From: JAGQSZ01 sp049647585
Lineage (GTDB): Bacteria; Actinomycetota; Acidimicrobiia; Acidimicrobiales; Microtrichaceae
DNA length: 64,000 nucleotides
Reading direction: 5' to 3'
Assembly: GCA_049647585.1 (NCBI GenBank)
Contig: JBARXY010000011.1
Span: 62,001 to 126,000, forward strand
Numbering within the stretch: position 1 is the stretch's first letter; every line of letters begins with the position of its first letter. The translations under genes and the position numbers were made by a program. Positions 1 to 9,234 of this stretch are shown here, in pieces. A model generated the notes under the pieces. It was not told the origin of the DNA. It ran no database searches and saw only the letters and a program-made list of their open reading frames with translations.

Positions 1-1536
1 GGTGGCCCTTGCGGCCTCAAGGATCTGCTCCTCTGTTGCCCCAAGGTTGCCGTAAGCGATGTTTTCACGAATGGTGCCCTTGAACATCCATGTGTCCTGC
101 AGCACCATGCCGATGTTGGAGCGGAGGTCGTGACGTCCCATCTTGGAAATGTCGAGTCCGTCCAGCCTGATGACTCCGCTGTCGAGCTCGTAGAACCTCA
201 TGATCAGGTTGACCAGTGTGGTCTTGCCAGCACCGGTGGGACCGACGATGGCGACAGTCTGCCCCGGCTCCGCTGTCAGTGAAAGATCCTGGATCAGCGG
301 GACATCCGGCTTGTAGGAGAAGGAGACTTTATCGAATTCGACGCGGCCGACCGGATCGCTGTCGACCAGCGGACTGGCGGAATCGGGAACTTCCTCGGGT
401 GCGTCGAGCAGCTCGAAGACCCGTTCCACCGATGCAACCCCGGACTGGAAGACGTTGGCCATCGACGCAAGTTGGGTCAGCGGCTGGGTGAACTGACGCG
501 AATACTGGATGAACGCCTGGATGTCGCCGATCGTCATGTTGCCCGACGCGACCCTCAGTCCCCCGACCACGGCGATGATGACGAAGTTCAAGTTACCTAT
601 GAACATCATCGCTGGCTGGATGACACCCGATATGAACTGGGCACCGAAGCTTGCCTCGTAGAGAAGTTCATTTTCGTCGTTGAACCGCTCCTCGGTGTCG
701 TGGGTCTGGCCGAAGACCTTGACCAGGGAGTGTCCGGTGAAAGCCTCTTCGACGTGGGCGTTGAGCGTGCCGGTGTGTTTCCACTGTGCGATGAAGCGGG
801 ACTTCGACTGCTTCGCTATCTGTTTGACCGTGAACAGCGAGATCGGAATCGTCACGAGAGCGATCACCGCCAGAATCGGCGAGATCGTGAACATCATGAT
901 CAGAACGCCGACGATTGTCAGAGTCGAACTGAGCATCTGCGAAAGGGTCTGCTGAAGACTCTGGGCGACATTGTCGATGTCGTTGGTGACCCGACTGAGC
1001 ATGTCGCCCCGGGGCTGTCCATCTACGTAACCGAGAGGCAGACGATGGAGTTTCGCCTCGACCTCGGCCCGCAACCTTTCCATGGTTCGCTGCACCAGCG
1101 TCGCGAGCAGGTACGACTGACCATAGGAGAACAGTGACGAAGTGACGTAGAGCGCGACGATGACCAGGAGCAGGCGGTGCAGCCGACCGAAGTCGATGCC
1201 CCCGCCGAGCACGCCATCAACCACGATCTGGGTCGCGTTGCCGAGGAGCCTCGGCCCGAGCACCGAAAGCGTCACGCTGAACAGGGCCAGGACCAGGACG
1301 GTCGCTACACCTACGCGGTGTGGACCGAGCAGTCGCAGGAGCCGCTTTGCCGAAGTGCTGAAGTCCTTGGACTTTTCGGCCGGCATCCCCGCTGCAGCCC
1401 AACGGTTGGAGTGCGACCGGGCATCCTCGGGTCGGACCACCGTGGTCGGCTCGTCGTTGCTGCCGTTGGTTTTGCTGTCGTTGGTGTTGCTGCCGTTGGT
1501 GTTGCTGTCGGGATCGCTGGAGGCCTTGTCGCTCAT
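1..1536 (-). CDS. ABC exporter half-transporter, canonical partner (3' end cut by window)
   Basis: Membrane-fused ABC exporter subunit, missing its C-terminal part at the left edge (512 codons present). A hydrophilic Ser/Asn/Thr-rich N-terminus of about 40 residues precedes a six-helix exporter membrane domain. The nucleotide-binding domain begins near residue 385, with Walker A GPTGAGKTT near residue 431 and the Q-loop segment GMVLQDTWMFKGT. The signature, Walker B and His switch lie outside the window. The ATG overlaps the stop of the upstream ABC gene (ATGA), so the two are co-translated and probably form a heterodimer. This member would be expected to carry the complete catalytic site. 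Substrate unknown; multidrug or lipid export is typical of the family. Confidence 0.93.
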   Translation of the reverse strand, partial: MSDKASSDPDSNTNGSNTNDSKTNGSNDEPTTVVRPEDARSHSNRWAAAGMPAEKSKDFSTSAKRLLRLLGPHRVGVATVLVLALFSVTLSVLGPRLLGNATQIVVDGVLGGGIDFGRLHRLLLVIVALYVTSSLFSYGQSYLLATLVQRTMERLRAEVEAKLHRLPLGYVDGQPRGDMLSRVTNDIDNVAQSLQQTLSQMLSSTLTIVGVLIMMFTISPILAVIALVTIPISLFTVKQIAKQSKSRFIAQWKHTGTLNAHVEEAFTGHSLVKVFGQTHDTEERFNDENELLYEASFGAQFISGVIQPAMMFIGNLNFVIIAVVGGLRVASGNMTIGDIQAFIQYSRQFTQPLTQLASMANVFQSGVASVERVFELLDAPEEVPDSASPLVDSDPVGRVEFDKVSFSYKPDVPLIQDLSLTAEPGQTVAIVGPTGAGKTTLVNLIMRFYELDSGVIRLDGLDISKMGRHDLRSNIGMVLQDTWMFKGTIRENIAYGNLGATEEQILEAARAT

Positions 1537-3284
1537 GCTGCCGCCTCGGTCTGCTGGGACTCAACTATCTCCCGATACGTCTCGCAGGTTTCGAGCAGCT
1601 CATCGTGGGTTCCGAGTCCGACCTGCAGCCCACCCTCGAGCACCAGAATCTGGTCAGCATCGGCAATGGTCGACACCCGTTGGGCGACGATGACCGAAAC
1701 CACCTCTCGGGTCACGGGTTCGAGCGCGGCCCGGAGCTTCGCGTCGGTCGTCAGGTCCAGAGCCGAGAACGAGTCGTCGAACAGGAAGATGTCAGGTTTG
1801 CGGACCAACGCTCTGGCGATCGCCAGACGCTGCCGTTGCCCGCCGGAAACGCTCGCTCCACCCTGGGTGACGGCACCTGAGAGGCCATCGGGCATGTCTT
1901 CGACGAAGGACCGTGCCTGGGCGGTGGTCAGCGCCTCCCACAGTTCAGCCTCACTCGCATCGGGTTTGGCGAACCGCAGGTTGCTCCCGACGGTCCCCGA
2001 GAAGAGATACGGCTTCTGGGGCACCAGTCCGACCCTGGCCCAGAGTGCCTCGGGGTCCATCTCCCTCACATCGACGCCGTTGACGAGGACCGATCCTTCC
2101 GTGGCATCGAACAGACGTGGAACCAGATTGAGCAAGGTGGTCTTTCCCGATCCGGTACTCCCGATGATTGCGGTGGTCTGACCGGCATGCGCCGTGAATG
2201 AAATACCGGAGAGCACCGGCAGCTCAGCTCCCGGGTAGCAGAAACCGACATCACGGAACTCGAGAGAACTCGGACCCGCTGCGGGGTATCGAGGAACGGC
2301 GGGCGCCCTCACGGTGCTGGGAGTATCGAGGACCTCCTGGATCCGGTCCGCACAGACCGCAGCGCGGGGAACCATGACCACGACGAAGGTCGCCATCATC
2401 ACCGACATGAGTATCTGGACCAGGTATGTCAGGAACGCAACGAGCGCTCCGACACCCATCTCGCCAGAGCCGATGCGATTGGCGCCGAACCAGACCGCAG
2501 CGATGCTGGATGCGTTTAGCACGAACATGACCGTCGGAAACATGATCGCCATCAGGTGGCCTGCCCTGAGCGAGGTGTCGGTCAGGTCCTTGTTGGCAGT
2601 GCCGAACCGCTTGGTCTCGTGCGGTTCACGTACGAAGGCCCGAACCACCCGGAGGCCGGTGATCTGCTCGCGCAGCACTTCGTTGACACGGTCGATCCGT
2701 TCCTGCATCTCGGCGAACTGGGGCACCAGACGGATCACCACAGCACCGACGCTGAGGACCAGGGCCGGGACGCTGACGAGCAGCAGCAGCGAAAGCGGCC
2801 CATCTTCCCTGACCGCCATGATGACCCCACCCGTCATCATGATCGGTGCGGCCACCAGCAACGTGAACGACATGACCACGAGCGTCTGGACCTGCTGGAC
2901 GTCGTTGGTGATGCGGGTGATCAGCGAGGGCGCACCGAAGACTGACACCTCCTGGGTCGAGAAGCCGGTGACCGAGTGGAACATCGACTTGCGCACGTCC
3001 CGGCCGAAACCCATCGCCGCCTTCGATCCGAAGTAGACCGCACCGATGTTGAACACGACCTGTATGAAGGTGACCACCAACATGAATCCACCCGTGCGCC
3101 AGATGAAGTCCAGGTCCGGGTCGAGAACCCCGTTGGAAGTGTGTAGAACACCCTTGTCGATGATGTCGGCGGTGAGGGTTGGTAGGAACAGGGCAGCGAC
3201 CGTTTGAACAGCCTGCAGACCTACAACCGCCACAAGTAGCCACCTGTAACGCTTGAGAAATTCACGTAGCAATCGGAGCAACAT
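1533..3284 (-). CDS. ABC exporter half-transporter with degenerate ATP site
   Basis: 583-residue exporter subunit with an N-terminal six-helix membrane domain (about 15-310) and a C-terminal ATPase domain. Walker A GSTGSGKTT and signature VSGGQRQRLAIARAL are intact. Walker B reads FLFDDSFSALD, so Asp replaces the catalytic Glu, and the switch segment reads VAQRVSTI, so Gln replaces His. That pair of changes is known from the degenerate subunit of heterodimeric exporters such as TM287/TM288 and BmrC/BmrD. It is first in a two-gene operon and overlaps its partner by ATGA. The intergenic stretch 3285-3452, shared with the divergent acylase gene, should hold its promoter; I see no clear operator there. 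Confidence 0.95.
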   Translation of the reverse strand: MLLRLLREFLKRYRWLLVAVVGLQAVQTVAALFLPTLTADIIDKGVLHTSNGVLDPDLDFIWRTGGFMLVVTFIQVVFNIGAVYFGSKAAMGFGRDVRKSMFHSVTGFSTQEVSVFGAPSLITRITNDVQQVQTLVVMSFTLLVAAPIMMTGGVIMAVREDGPLSLLLLVSVPALVLSVGAVVIRLVPQFAEMQERIDRVNEVLREQITGLRVVRAFVREPHETKRFGTANKDLTDTSLRAGHLMAIMFPTVMFVLNASSIAAVWFGANRIGSGEMGVGALVAFLTYLVQILMSVMMATFVVVMVPRAAVCADRIQEVLDTPSTVRAPAVPRYPAAGPSSLEFRDVGFCYPGAELPVLSGISFTAHAGQTTAIIGSTGSGKTTLLNLVPRLFDATEGSVLVNGVDVREMDPEALWARVGLVPQKPYLFSGTVGSNLRFAKPDASEAELWEALTTAQARSFVEDMPDGLSGAVTQGGASVSGGQRQRLAIARALVRKPDIFLFDDSFSALDLTTDAKLRAALEPVTREVVSVIVAQRVSTIADADQILVLEGGLQVGLGTHDELLETCETYREIVESQQTEAAA

Positions 3285-3452
3285 AGGAGGCTGACGAACC
3301 TACATGAGCGATCACTCAGTAGCACGTCGGTAAACGAAGCTTGCGATCCGAAGTTCGAAACGTCACAGGCCACGAAGTTCGGCGCGATCGTCCGGCCGGC
3401 GAAGGTACTCTCGGCCTCGTGCGCCGCCGTCAGGCGCTCGACCCGGGGGTAC

Positions 3453-6068
3453 GTGATGGCACGCAAGGGCATGATCTTTCGACTGCTGCTGACTTCTGCA
3501 GCAGTCGCACTTCTGGCGACGGGTTGTTACGACAACCCAGACTGGGCAGGCCCGAGCGCCGAGGGACCCGGTTCCGACGATGGCATACCGGTTGCTGGGG
3601 TCAACGACAAGGGCTACTCGGCGACGATCCGCCGGACCGAGGGCCAGGTGGCCCACATCACAGCCGACAGCCTGAAAGATGTCTCGTTCGGACAGGGCTG
3701 GGCGAGCGGCGAGGACCGCACATGTGACCTGGCGGATCAGATACTGAAAGTGACGAGCCAGCGTGCGAAATACTTCGGCCCCGGCGAGAAGGACGCAAAT
3801 ATCGATTCGGACTTCGCGTGGCTGACCGTCGGAATCGCCAAGACCGCGTCCGAGGACTGGAAGAACGCGGATGCTGAGGTTCGATCGCTCATCACTGCCT
3901 ACACCGACGGATGGAACGCCCATCTGCGTGACGTCGGACCAGATGCGATTCCGGACTGGTGCGCCGGCGAGCCGTGGCTCCAGGAACTCAAGCCGGTTGA
4001 CGTCTACGTGTACGCACGATCGATTGGTGTACTGGCATCGAGCGGTGCGGTAATCGACATGATCGGAACTGCCCAGCCGCCCAGCGCCGCCGGATCTCCG
4101 AGTGACGCGACCGCTGGTGAAGGCTCCGAGGCCGCACTTCCCGCCGCTCCGGATGTCGCTACACCGGGTAGCGCGACGCCGGGTAATACGACAGAGGCAC
4201 CCTCCGATGCGACTCTGGCCTCGAACGGCTGGGCCATCGGTAAGGACCGGACCGAAGACGGCGGCGGCATGCTGTTGGCCAATCCGCACTTTCCCTGGGT
4301 CGGCGAACTGCGCTTCTGGGAGGTTCACCTGACCGTTCCAGGACAGGTCGACATGTACGGCGTTCAGTTGTCCGGCCTGCCCGGAGTCGCGATCGGCTTC
4401 AACGAGAACTTCGGGTGGACCCACACCGTTTCAGCTGGATACCGCATGACGGCCTACAAGCTCGACCTGGTTCCCGGCTCCCCCACCAGTTACCGGTACG
4501 GCAACGACAAACGCGATCTGACACCGACCGACCTCACCATTGATGTCCTCGGCAAGGACGGCAAGCTCACCAGTACCAGTCGTACGACGTGGCGCAGCCA
4601 CTACGGACCCGTACTGGACTTTCCAGGCTTCGGTTGGACAACGGACGCAACAATCTCCTTCCGTGACGCCAACATCGACAATGACGAGTTCATCACCCAG
4701 TACATGCAAACGCTCAAGACCACCGACCTAGACGGCCTCATCGAGTTGAACCGCAAGTACACCGGCGTCCCGCTCTTCAACACCATCGCCGTATCGAAGG
4801 ATGGCAGGGCGTGGTATGCGGATACCGCGGCGACCCCAAATCTGTCCAAGGAAGCCCTCGAGGGTTACACGAAGTCACTCGACAGCGATCCGATAGTGAA
4901 GATCGCCCATGAAAACGGGGCAATCCTTCTGGACGGCTCGAATCCGCTCTACGAATGGCAGACCGCCAAGGGCGCACGCGATCCCGGCCTAGTGCCCTTC
5001 GACAAGATGCCCATGGTCGAGCGAAGCGACTACGTCTTCAATGCCAACGATTCCTTCTGGATGCCGAACGCATCCGAGATGATCGAGGGTGACTACTCGC
5101 TCCTCCACGGCGATCAGCGCACTCCCCGTTCGCCACGGACGCGTGAGAACGCAACTGTCCTGGCCGACGTATCCGCCGATGGCCCATCGGGTGGCGACGG
5201 GCTCTTCTCACTGCGTGAGCTCGAAAGAGCCGCCTTGCAGAACCGGGGCTTCACCTCGCGGGAACTCCTCGCCGAATTGGTTGGACGGTGCACGCGGAGC
5301 GCTTCTGTGACCGTCGAACCCCTGGTCGAGGACGGCAAGGAGATACTTCCCGGCGCAACGGTCAATCTTGGTCCTGCCTGCAAGGTTCTGGCCGACTGGG
5401 ACGGCGTCTATGACATCGACCGTTCCGGGCCGGTCATCTGGCGCGAGTTCATGTCGAAGTTCCCCTACGAGGACCTACTCGATTCCGGGACTCTGTGGTC
5501 CAAGCCGTTCAACCCGAGCGAACCAGTGGCCACGCCCTCCGGCCTGACCCCAGCCCCTGCCAGCGGCACCGATCCGGTGTTGGTGAACTTGGCCAGATCG
5601 GTTCAAACACTCGAGAAGATGGACGTCCCAATCGACGTCGAACTCGGCAAGGTACAGACGTCGAACAGGAACGGCACGCTGGTTCCCATCCACGGCGGCA
5701 ACGGCAGCGACGGCACCACCAACGTCGTGACTTGGGGATCTGCGGGCACCACGATGGACCCCGACAGGTCCGCAATCACAACTACCGACCTTGGCAAGGA
5801 CATCACCGCCATCAAAATCGCTGGCGACGGACCGACCCGGACCGGCTACCCGATCGACTTCGGAACGTCGTTCTTGATGGCGCTCCACTTCACCGAGGAC
5901 GGCCCGAAGGCCAAGACCTTCCTCACCTACGGCAACGTCGCCGACGAGTCAGCGCCGAGCTTTCTGAGGGCGACCCAGCAGTTCTCCGAGAAGCACTGGA
6001 AGACCGCTGAGTTCACAAGCGAACAGGTTGCGAAGGCGACGATCAGCGCTCAGGTCGTCAAGGGCTAG
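3453..6068 (+). CDS. Secreted penicillin-amidase-family acylase lipoprotein
   Basis: 871-residue Ntn hydrolase of the penicillin G acylase / acyl-homoserine-lactone acylase family. The N-terminus has a signal peptide ending in lipobox LLATGC, so the protein is probably a lipoprotein outside the membrane. The alpha chain is followed by a Pro/Ala/Thr-rich linker and the autocatalytic cleavage site at LASNGWAIG. The new beta-chain N-terminal Ser is residue 257 (codon at 4221). LLANPHFPW and the later PIHGG segment are usual for this family. Substrate could be an N-acyl amide, acyl-homoserine lactone or lipopeptide; sequence alone does not decide. Start is GTG 3453 with an ATG directly after, so either could be used. 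Confidence 0.92.
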   Translation: MMARKGMIFRLLLTSAAVALLATGCYDNPDWAGPSAEGPGSDDGIPVAGVNDKGYSATIRRTEGQVAHITADSLKDVSFGQGWASGEDRTCDLADQILKVTSQRAKYFGPGEKDANIDSDFAWLTVGIAKTASEDWKNADAEVRSLITAYTDGWNAHLRDVGPDAIPDWCAGEPWLQELKPVDVYVYARSIGVLASSGAVIDMIGTAQPPSAAGSPSDATAGEGSEAALPAAPDVATPGSATPGNTTEAPSDATLASNGWAIGKDRTEDGGGMLLANPHFPWVGELRFWEVHLTVPGQVDMYGVQLSGLPGVAIGFNENFGWTHTVSAGYRMTAYKLDLVPGSPTSYRYGNDKRDLTPTDLTIDVLGKDGKLTSTSRTTWRSHYGPVLDFPGFGWTTDATISFRDANIDNDEFITQYMQTLKTTDLDGLIELNRKYTGVPLFNTIAVSKDGRAWYADTAATPNLSKEALEGYTKSLDSDPIVKIAHENGAILLDGSNPLYEWQTAKGARDPGLVPFDKMPMVERSDYVFNANDSFWMPNASEMIEGDYSLLHGDQRTPRSPRTRENATVLADVSADGPSGGDGLFSLRELERAALQNRGFTSRELLAELVGRCTRSASVTVEPLVEDGKEILPGATVNLGPACKVLADWDGVYDIDRSGPVIWREFMSKFPYEDLLDSGTLWSKPFNPSEPVATPSGLTPAPASGTDPVLVNLARSVQTLEKMDVPIDVELGKVQTSNRNGTLVPIHGGNGSDGTTNVVTWGSAGTTMDPDRSAITTTDLGKDITAIKIAGDGPTRTGYPIDFGTSFLMALHFTEDGPKAKTFLTYGNVADESAPSFLRATQQFSEKHWKTAEFTSEQVAKATISAQVVKG

Positions 6069-6181
6069 AGCCCGCAAGGAACGATAGGGCCCATCCATCG
6101 GACATTCGTCACGCCCATTTCGCAAACGCACTCGGTCGTCTAGTCTTTCACTATTGGACTTTATGTTCCCTTGGAGGACCG

Positions 6182-6916
6182 ATGAGCGACGTGGACCAGA
6201 TCGACAATTCCGTGATCAGCGCAGAACGCACACTTGCGAGTCTCGTGACCGAGCATTCCGGAGCCGCAAGAGTTTTCGACCGCTGGGGGCTCGACTACTG
6301 CTGCGAAGGGAAGCGCTCGCTAGCTGTCGCTGCTGCTGCACTGGGCATCGACAGCGGTTCGGTGATCGCAGACCTCGAAGCCCTCGGGGCCACTAGCCCA
6401 GCTGACTGGGCTGGAATGGGACCGGCCGAGATGACCGAACACATCGTGTCGACCCATCACGCACTCCTGTGGGAAGAACTTCCACGCATGCATGCCCTTG
6501 CCATGAAGGTGAACTCGGTACACGGCGGAAGGCACGCAGAGCTCGGCGAGGTTCTGACCCTCGTCGAGATGATGCGCTCGGAGTTGGAGCCACACATGAC
6601 CCGGGAGGAGTCAGTCGTCTTCCCGGCGATCAGGGAACTTGCAGGCAGCACGGCAATGCCCAGGTTTCCGTTCGGCAGCGTGACGAATCCGATCTCGGTT
6701 CTCATGCAGGAACACGACAACCAGGGTCGAGTCATGGACAGGCTCATCGAGGTCACAGACGGCTACTCGGTTCCGGCGGATGGATGCGCCAGTTTCGCAG
6801 CGCTGTACTCGGGACTGCGCGAGCTGGATGAGGACACCCGACTCCACGTTCACAAGGAGAACAACCTCCTGTTCCCGGCCGTGCAGGACTTGGAAGCCAA
6901 ACTCAATCCCGCTTGA
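6182..6916 (+). CDS. ric: Iron-sulfur cluster repair di-iron protein (RIC/ScdA/YtfE family)
   Basis: 244 residues. The N-terminal ScdA_N (DUF542) domain carries the WGLDYCCEGKRSL motif, near-canonical for the D-x-CC-G signature. A C-terminal hemerythrin-like domain follows, with His/Glu ligand sets in HHALLWEE, LEPHMTREESVVFP, LMQEHDNQG and LHVHKENNLLFP. The family repairs iron-sulfur clusters damaged by nitric oxide or oxidants, using a di-iron centre in the cytoplasm. GGAGG seven bases before ATG 6182 fixes the start. It stands alone, downstream of the acylase gene, and is followed by a block of tandem repeats. Confidence 0.93.
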   Translation: MSDVDQIDNSVISAERTLASLVTEHSGAARVFDRWGLDYCCEGKRSLAVAAAALGIDSGSVIADLEALGATSPADWAGMGPAEMTEHIVSTHHALLWEELPRMHALAMKVNSVHGGRHAELGEVLTLVEMMRSELEPHMTREESVVFPAIRELAGSTAMPRFPFGSVTNPISVLMQEHDNQGRVMDRLIEVTDGYSVPADGCASFAALYSGLRELDEDTRLHVHKENNLLFPAVQDLEAKLNPA

Positions 6917-6917
6917 G

Positions 6918-7010
6918 CACCGGTCAAACTCCTGCGCCCGTCAAACTCCTGCACCGGTCAAACTCCTGCACCGGACTCCTGCGCCAGGCTCCTGCGCCGG
7001 GCTCCTGCCC
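6918..7010. repeat. Tandem repeat after the ric stop codon
   Basis: Degenerate copies of a unit containing GGTCAAACTCCTGCACC, followed by shorter copies of CTCCTGCGCC. The array begins two bases after the stop codon of the iron-sulfur repair gene. It is non-coding as far as I can tell and is one of several tail duplications in this window. Confidence 0.85.
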
Positions 7011-7139
7011 GTTTGGGTCCATGCCGAACAGCAGGTCAAGTAGCTGGTCAATCGACAAGGGGTCCCGTCGGCCGTGCTGTCCCACCGGCCGGCGGGAGTT
7101 AGCCTCTCGATATGGATGACGTCCGACTCGAGGCAATCG

Positions 7140-7370
7140 ATGGATGACAAGACGCCGCAGAAGCCTGGGCGGGATTCGCCTATTGGTCAGCGGTCCAAGG
7201 CCTCGATCCCGGGAAATGAGAGGCGCGGGACAGCGCGTGGTCCGGCGAGGGGACACCAACCCCAGGGCCCACGCCCCGAGCATCCGAGCGGAGCAGCGAC
7301 CCTGCTGATCATTGGAGTCACGCTGCTGATTTTCGCAATCGCCGCGGTCAGCACATTCAGCGGCCGCTGA
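7140..7370 (+). CDS. Small membrane protein, unknown function
   Basis: 76 residues. The first 50 are polar and rich in Lys, Arg, Pro and Gly (MDDKTPQKPGRDS...). A single C-terminal hydrophobic helix ends in FSGR (AATLLIIGVTLLIFAIAAV), so it would be a tail-anchored or one-pass membrane protein. The start at 7140 is preceded by GAGG with about seven bases of spacing; in-frame ATGs further upstream (7074, 7113, 7116) are less likely. I do not recognise a family. Coding status rests on the composition switch from basic-polar to helix and the ribosome site. Confidence 0.55.
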   Translation: MDDKTPQKPGRDSPIGQRSKASIPGNERRGTARGPARGHQPQGPRPEHPSGAATLLIIGVTLLIFAIAAVSTFSGR

Positions 7371-7402
7371 CTTCGTCAACAACTCGCAGAGGAAGCCTTG
7401 AC

Positions 7403-7450
7403 GGTCAGACTTGAGGACTGCAGGGTCAGACTGCAGGGTCAGACTGCAGG
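7403..7450. repeat. 13-bp tandem repeat carrying duplicated stop codon
   Basis: On the minus strand the unit CCTGCAGTCTGAC is present twice exactly, followed by a third broken copy. The first copy contains the last codons and the TGA stop of the gene ending at 7439, so the duplication copied the stop codon into the 3' untranslated region. Confidence 0.85.
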
Positions 7451-8278
7451 CTCCATGGACTTCAGAGTCAGCTGGGAATTCTCGGTGAGCGTTGTAGGTC
7501 CGACGAGGGCCACGTCGCGTTGTATCCGTACCGGCAGCCAATCGGCGGTGGACAGCCAGAATCGCTCGACCCACGTGCCGGTGACGCTTCCCGAAGCGAC
7601 ATAGGTAATTGTCACCAGACGTACTGCAACCGACCCTCCATCGATCTCGAGACTGGTCTCGTCGCCAATTTCAGTTGAGCCCTCAAAGTTTGCCTCGACG
7701 CTCATTGGGCCGCCCGACAGCTTCAGCTGGCAGGACCTACCGCTGATCGGCTGGTCGACAGCGATGGACATCTTGGGCGAACAGTCGAGATCCGCTGTAG
7801 CGGATACCGGTCCGATCTTCATGGCCTTGTCATGTTCGTCGAGCCTTAGAGAGCCACCATCGAGGCAGTACCTGGTTCTCTCGATGTGCTCCACGAACAG
7901 GTTCAACTCGAACGTGAAGCAGTCGTCGACGGCGGCTCCCCCGGATGCCTTCCCCGGATCGGCGATGACACCGGCGACTATCTCGCTCGGCAGAGTCCGG
8001 GTCTCTTCGGGCAGTGGCCCGAGCTTGATCTTCTGTTGGCCCGACGCAATGTATGTGTAGACACCGACCGGCGGTGCCACAGGGTCATGCGCGGCGGGCC
8101 GTCCGCCGGCATCGCGTGTTCGACTCCCCTCGTCCGGAGCTTTCTGGTTCTTCCGAAAGCTGTCGACCGCATCCTTCTTTGCGACTGCTGTACCTCCCGT
8201 CGGACGAAACAGGAATACCAGGGCAGCACCGGCGACCAGCAGTGCCAGCGCCAACCCGAGCAGCATCTTTCGCTTCAT
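7439..8278 (-). CDS. Exported or membrane-anchored protein, unknown function
   Basis: 279 residues. The N-terminal segment MKRKMLLGLALALLVAG plus about ten more hydrophobic residues is an uncleaved anchor or signal peptide. A Lys/Arg/Pro-rich linker (about 30-70) leads into a beta-rich extracytoplasmic domain with Cys pairs (DDCFTFELN, TRYCLDGG, LDCSPK, RSCQLKL). No enzyme motif seen. It lies 16 bases downstream of the methyltransferase gene on the same strand, so the two may be co-transcribed. No family recognised. Confidence 0.75.
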   Translation of the reverse strand: MKRKMLLGLALALLVAGAALVFLFRPTGGTAVAKKDAVDSFRKNQKAPDEGSRTRDAGGRPAAHDPVAPPVGVYTYIASGQQKIKLGPLPEETRTLPSEIVAGVIADPGKASGGAAVDDCFTFELNLFVEHIERTRYCLDGGSLRLDEHDKAMKIGPVSATADLDCSPKMSIAVDQPISGRSCQLKLSGGPMSVEANFEGSTEIGDETSLEIDGGSVAVRLVTITYVASGSVTGTWVERFWLSTADWLPVRIQRDVALVGPTTLTENSQLTLKSMEPAV

Positions 8279-8294
8279 TTCGACTCGGGCAGGC

Positions 8295-9131
8295 TCAGGA
8301 ATCGATCGGCCGGACAGCCGTGATCATGATTGCCTGCAGGAACTCGTCGTTGCCGCTCATGGCCCTTCGCATGGCAAGGACCCTGCTGCGGGACTCACGG
8401 TTGCCGAGCACCCGAGCGATGAACCTCAGTGCCCCGAACAATCCTTCGTCCGAGATCAGTCGTCTGGGCTCGAGGAGGTGGAGTGGGGTGAACGCCGAGT
8501 TCACGACTCGGAAGCCCGCCGATTCCAACAGGTCGCGCCACTCCTCGTCACTGAGCGGGCTGACGTGGACCTTGATGCTCGTTCGTAGCTCCTCGACAAT
8601 CCGCTCACGATCCGGCCCACTTACGGTCGGCTTGAACGAAACCTCGTGAACGCCGATACGTCCTCCGGGCCTGATCACACGGTGCAACTCGGCGACGATT
8701 CGCGCCTTCTGCGACGCAGGCTGCATCGTGAGATAGGCCTCACCGAATGCGACGTCCGCGCTTGCATCATCCAAGCCCGTGTCGGCTGCGGACCCTGCGG
8801 ACACCGACCGGTTTGGTCCACTGATCAGGTCGGCCACCCGCTCGGCCGCAACCGGGTCGCGATCGACGCCGCGGTAGCTGGCGGGATTCTTGTCGAGGAC
8901 CAGACGTGTCGTGGCCCCAAGTCCGGGTGCCAACTCGACGACATCGTCGCTGGAGGTGATGTCCAGCGAGGCCAACATCTTGTGAGTGAGTTCGACTCCC
9001 CCGGGCCGAAGAACCTTCTTCCCCATCCGGGCAAGAAGCCAGTGACCAGGCATCCGAGCGGAGTCAAGAGCCTCCCCCGGAAGATGCTGGCCTGGAAGAT
9101 GCTCGCCCAGTCCGTCTATTGCCAATGCCAT
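8295..9131 (-). CDS. Class I SAM-dependent methyltransferase
   Basis: 278 residues with SAM-binding motif I VVELAPGLGATT near residue 83, an acidic post-I loop GVDRDP, and motif III-like LHRVIRPGGRIGVHEVSF. The N-terminal 45 residues look like a helical lid. The C-terminal third (SAFTPLHLLEPRR onward) probably shapes the substrate pocket. Substrate unknown; the architecture fits small-molecule methyltransferases of the UbiE/sterol type. The upstream region holds an inverted repeat matching the core of DtxR/IdeR boxes, which suggests iron control and may link it to the heme genes further right. Confidence 0.85.
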   Translation of the reverse strand: MALAIDGLGEHLPGQHLPGEALDSARMPGHWLLARMGKKVLRPGGVELTHKMLASLDITSSDDVVELAPGLGATTRLVLDKNPASYRGVDRDPVAAERVADLISGPNRSVSAGSAADTGLDDASADVAFGEAYLTMQPASQKARIVAELHRVIRPGGRIGVHEVSFKPTVSGPDRERIVEELRTSIKVHVSPLSDEEWRDLLESAGFRVVNSAFTPLHLLEPRRLISDEGLFGALRFIARVLGNRESRSRVLAMRRAMSGNDEFLQAIMITAVRPIDS

Positions 9132-9157
9132 ACGGGACCCCTAACGCCAAAGCAGTG

Positions 9158-9171
9158 TTAGGCAACCCTAA
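9158..9171 (-). promoter_or_regulatory. Possible DtxR/IdeR operator
   Basis: TTAGGCAACCCTAA is a perfect 5-bp inverted repeat (TTAGG-N4-CCTAA), matching the inner core TTAGG-TTAG-CCTAA of the DtxR box. It lies 27-40 bases upstream of the methyltransferase start and just downstream of a TATAGGAT-like -10 sequence on the minus strand, a position suited to repression. The outer parts of the 19-bp consensus are poorly matched. Confidence 0.4.
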
Positions 9172-9234
9172 TCCTATAGTGACCGGGTTGGCAATGCCCC
9201 TTGGTCAGATATTAAACAGCGGCGGCCGGATCGC

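Noticed and set aside
3363..4424. 353-codon open frame on the minus strand
   Set aside because: It lies opposite the acylase gene and has no recognisable domain. The acylase has a full set of family motifs, so this is a GC-rich shadow.
6918..7010. CRISPR or attachment-site array after ric
   Set aside because: Copies abut directly and degrade gradually; this fits simple tandem duplication.
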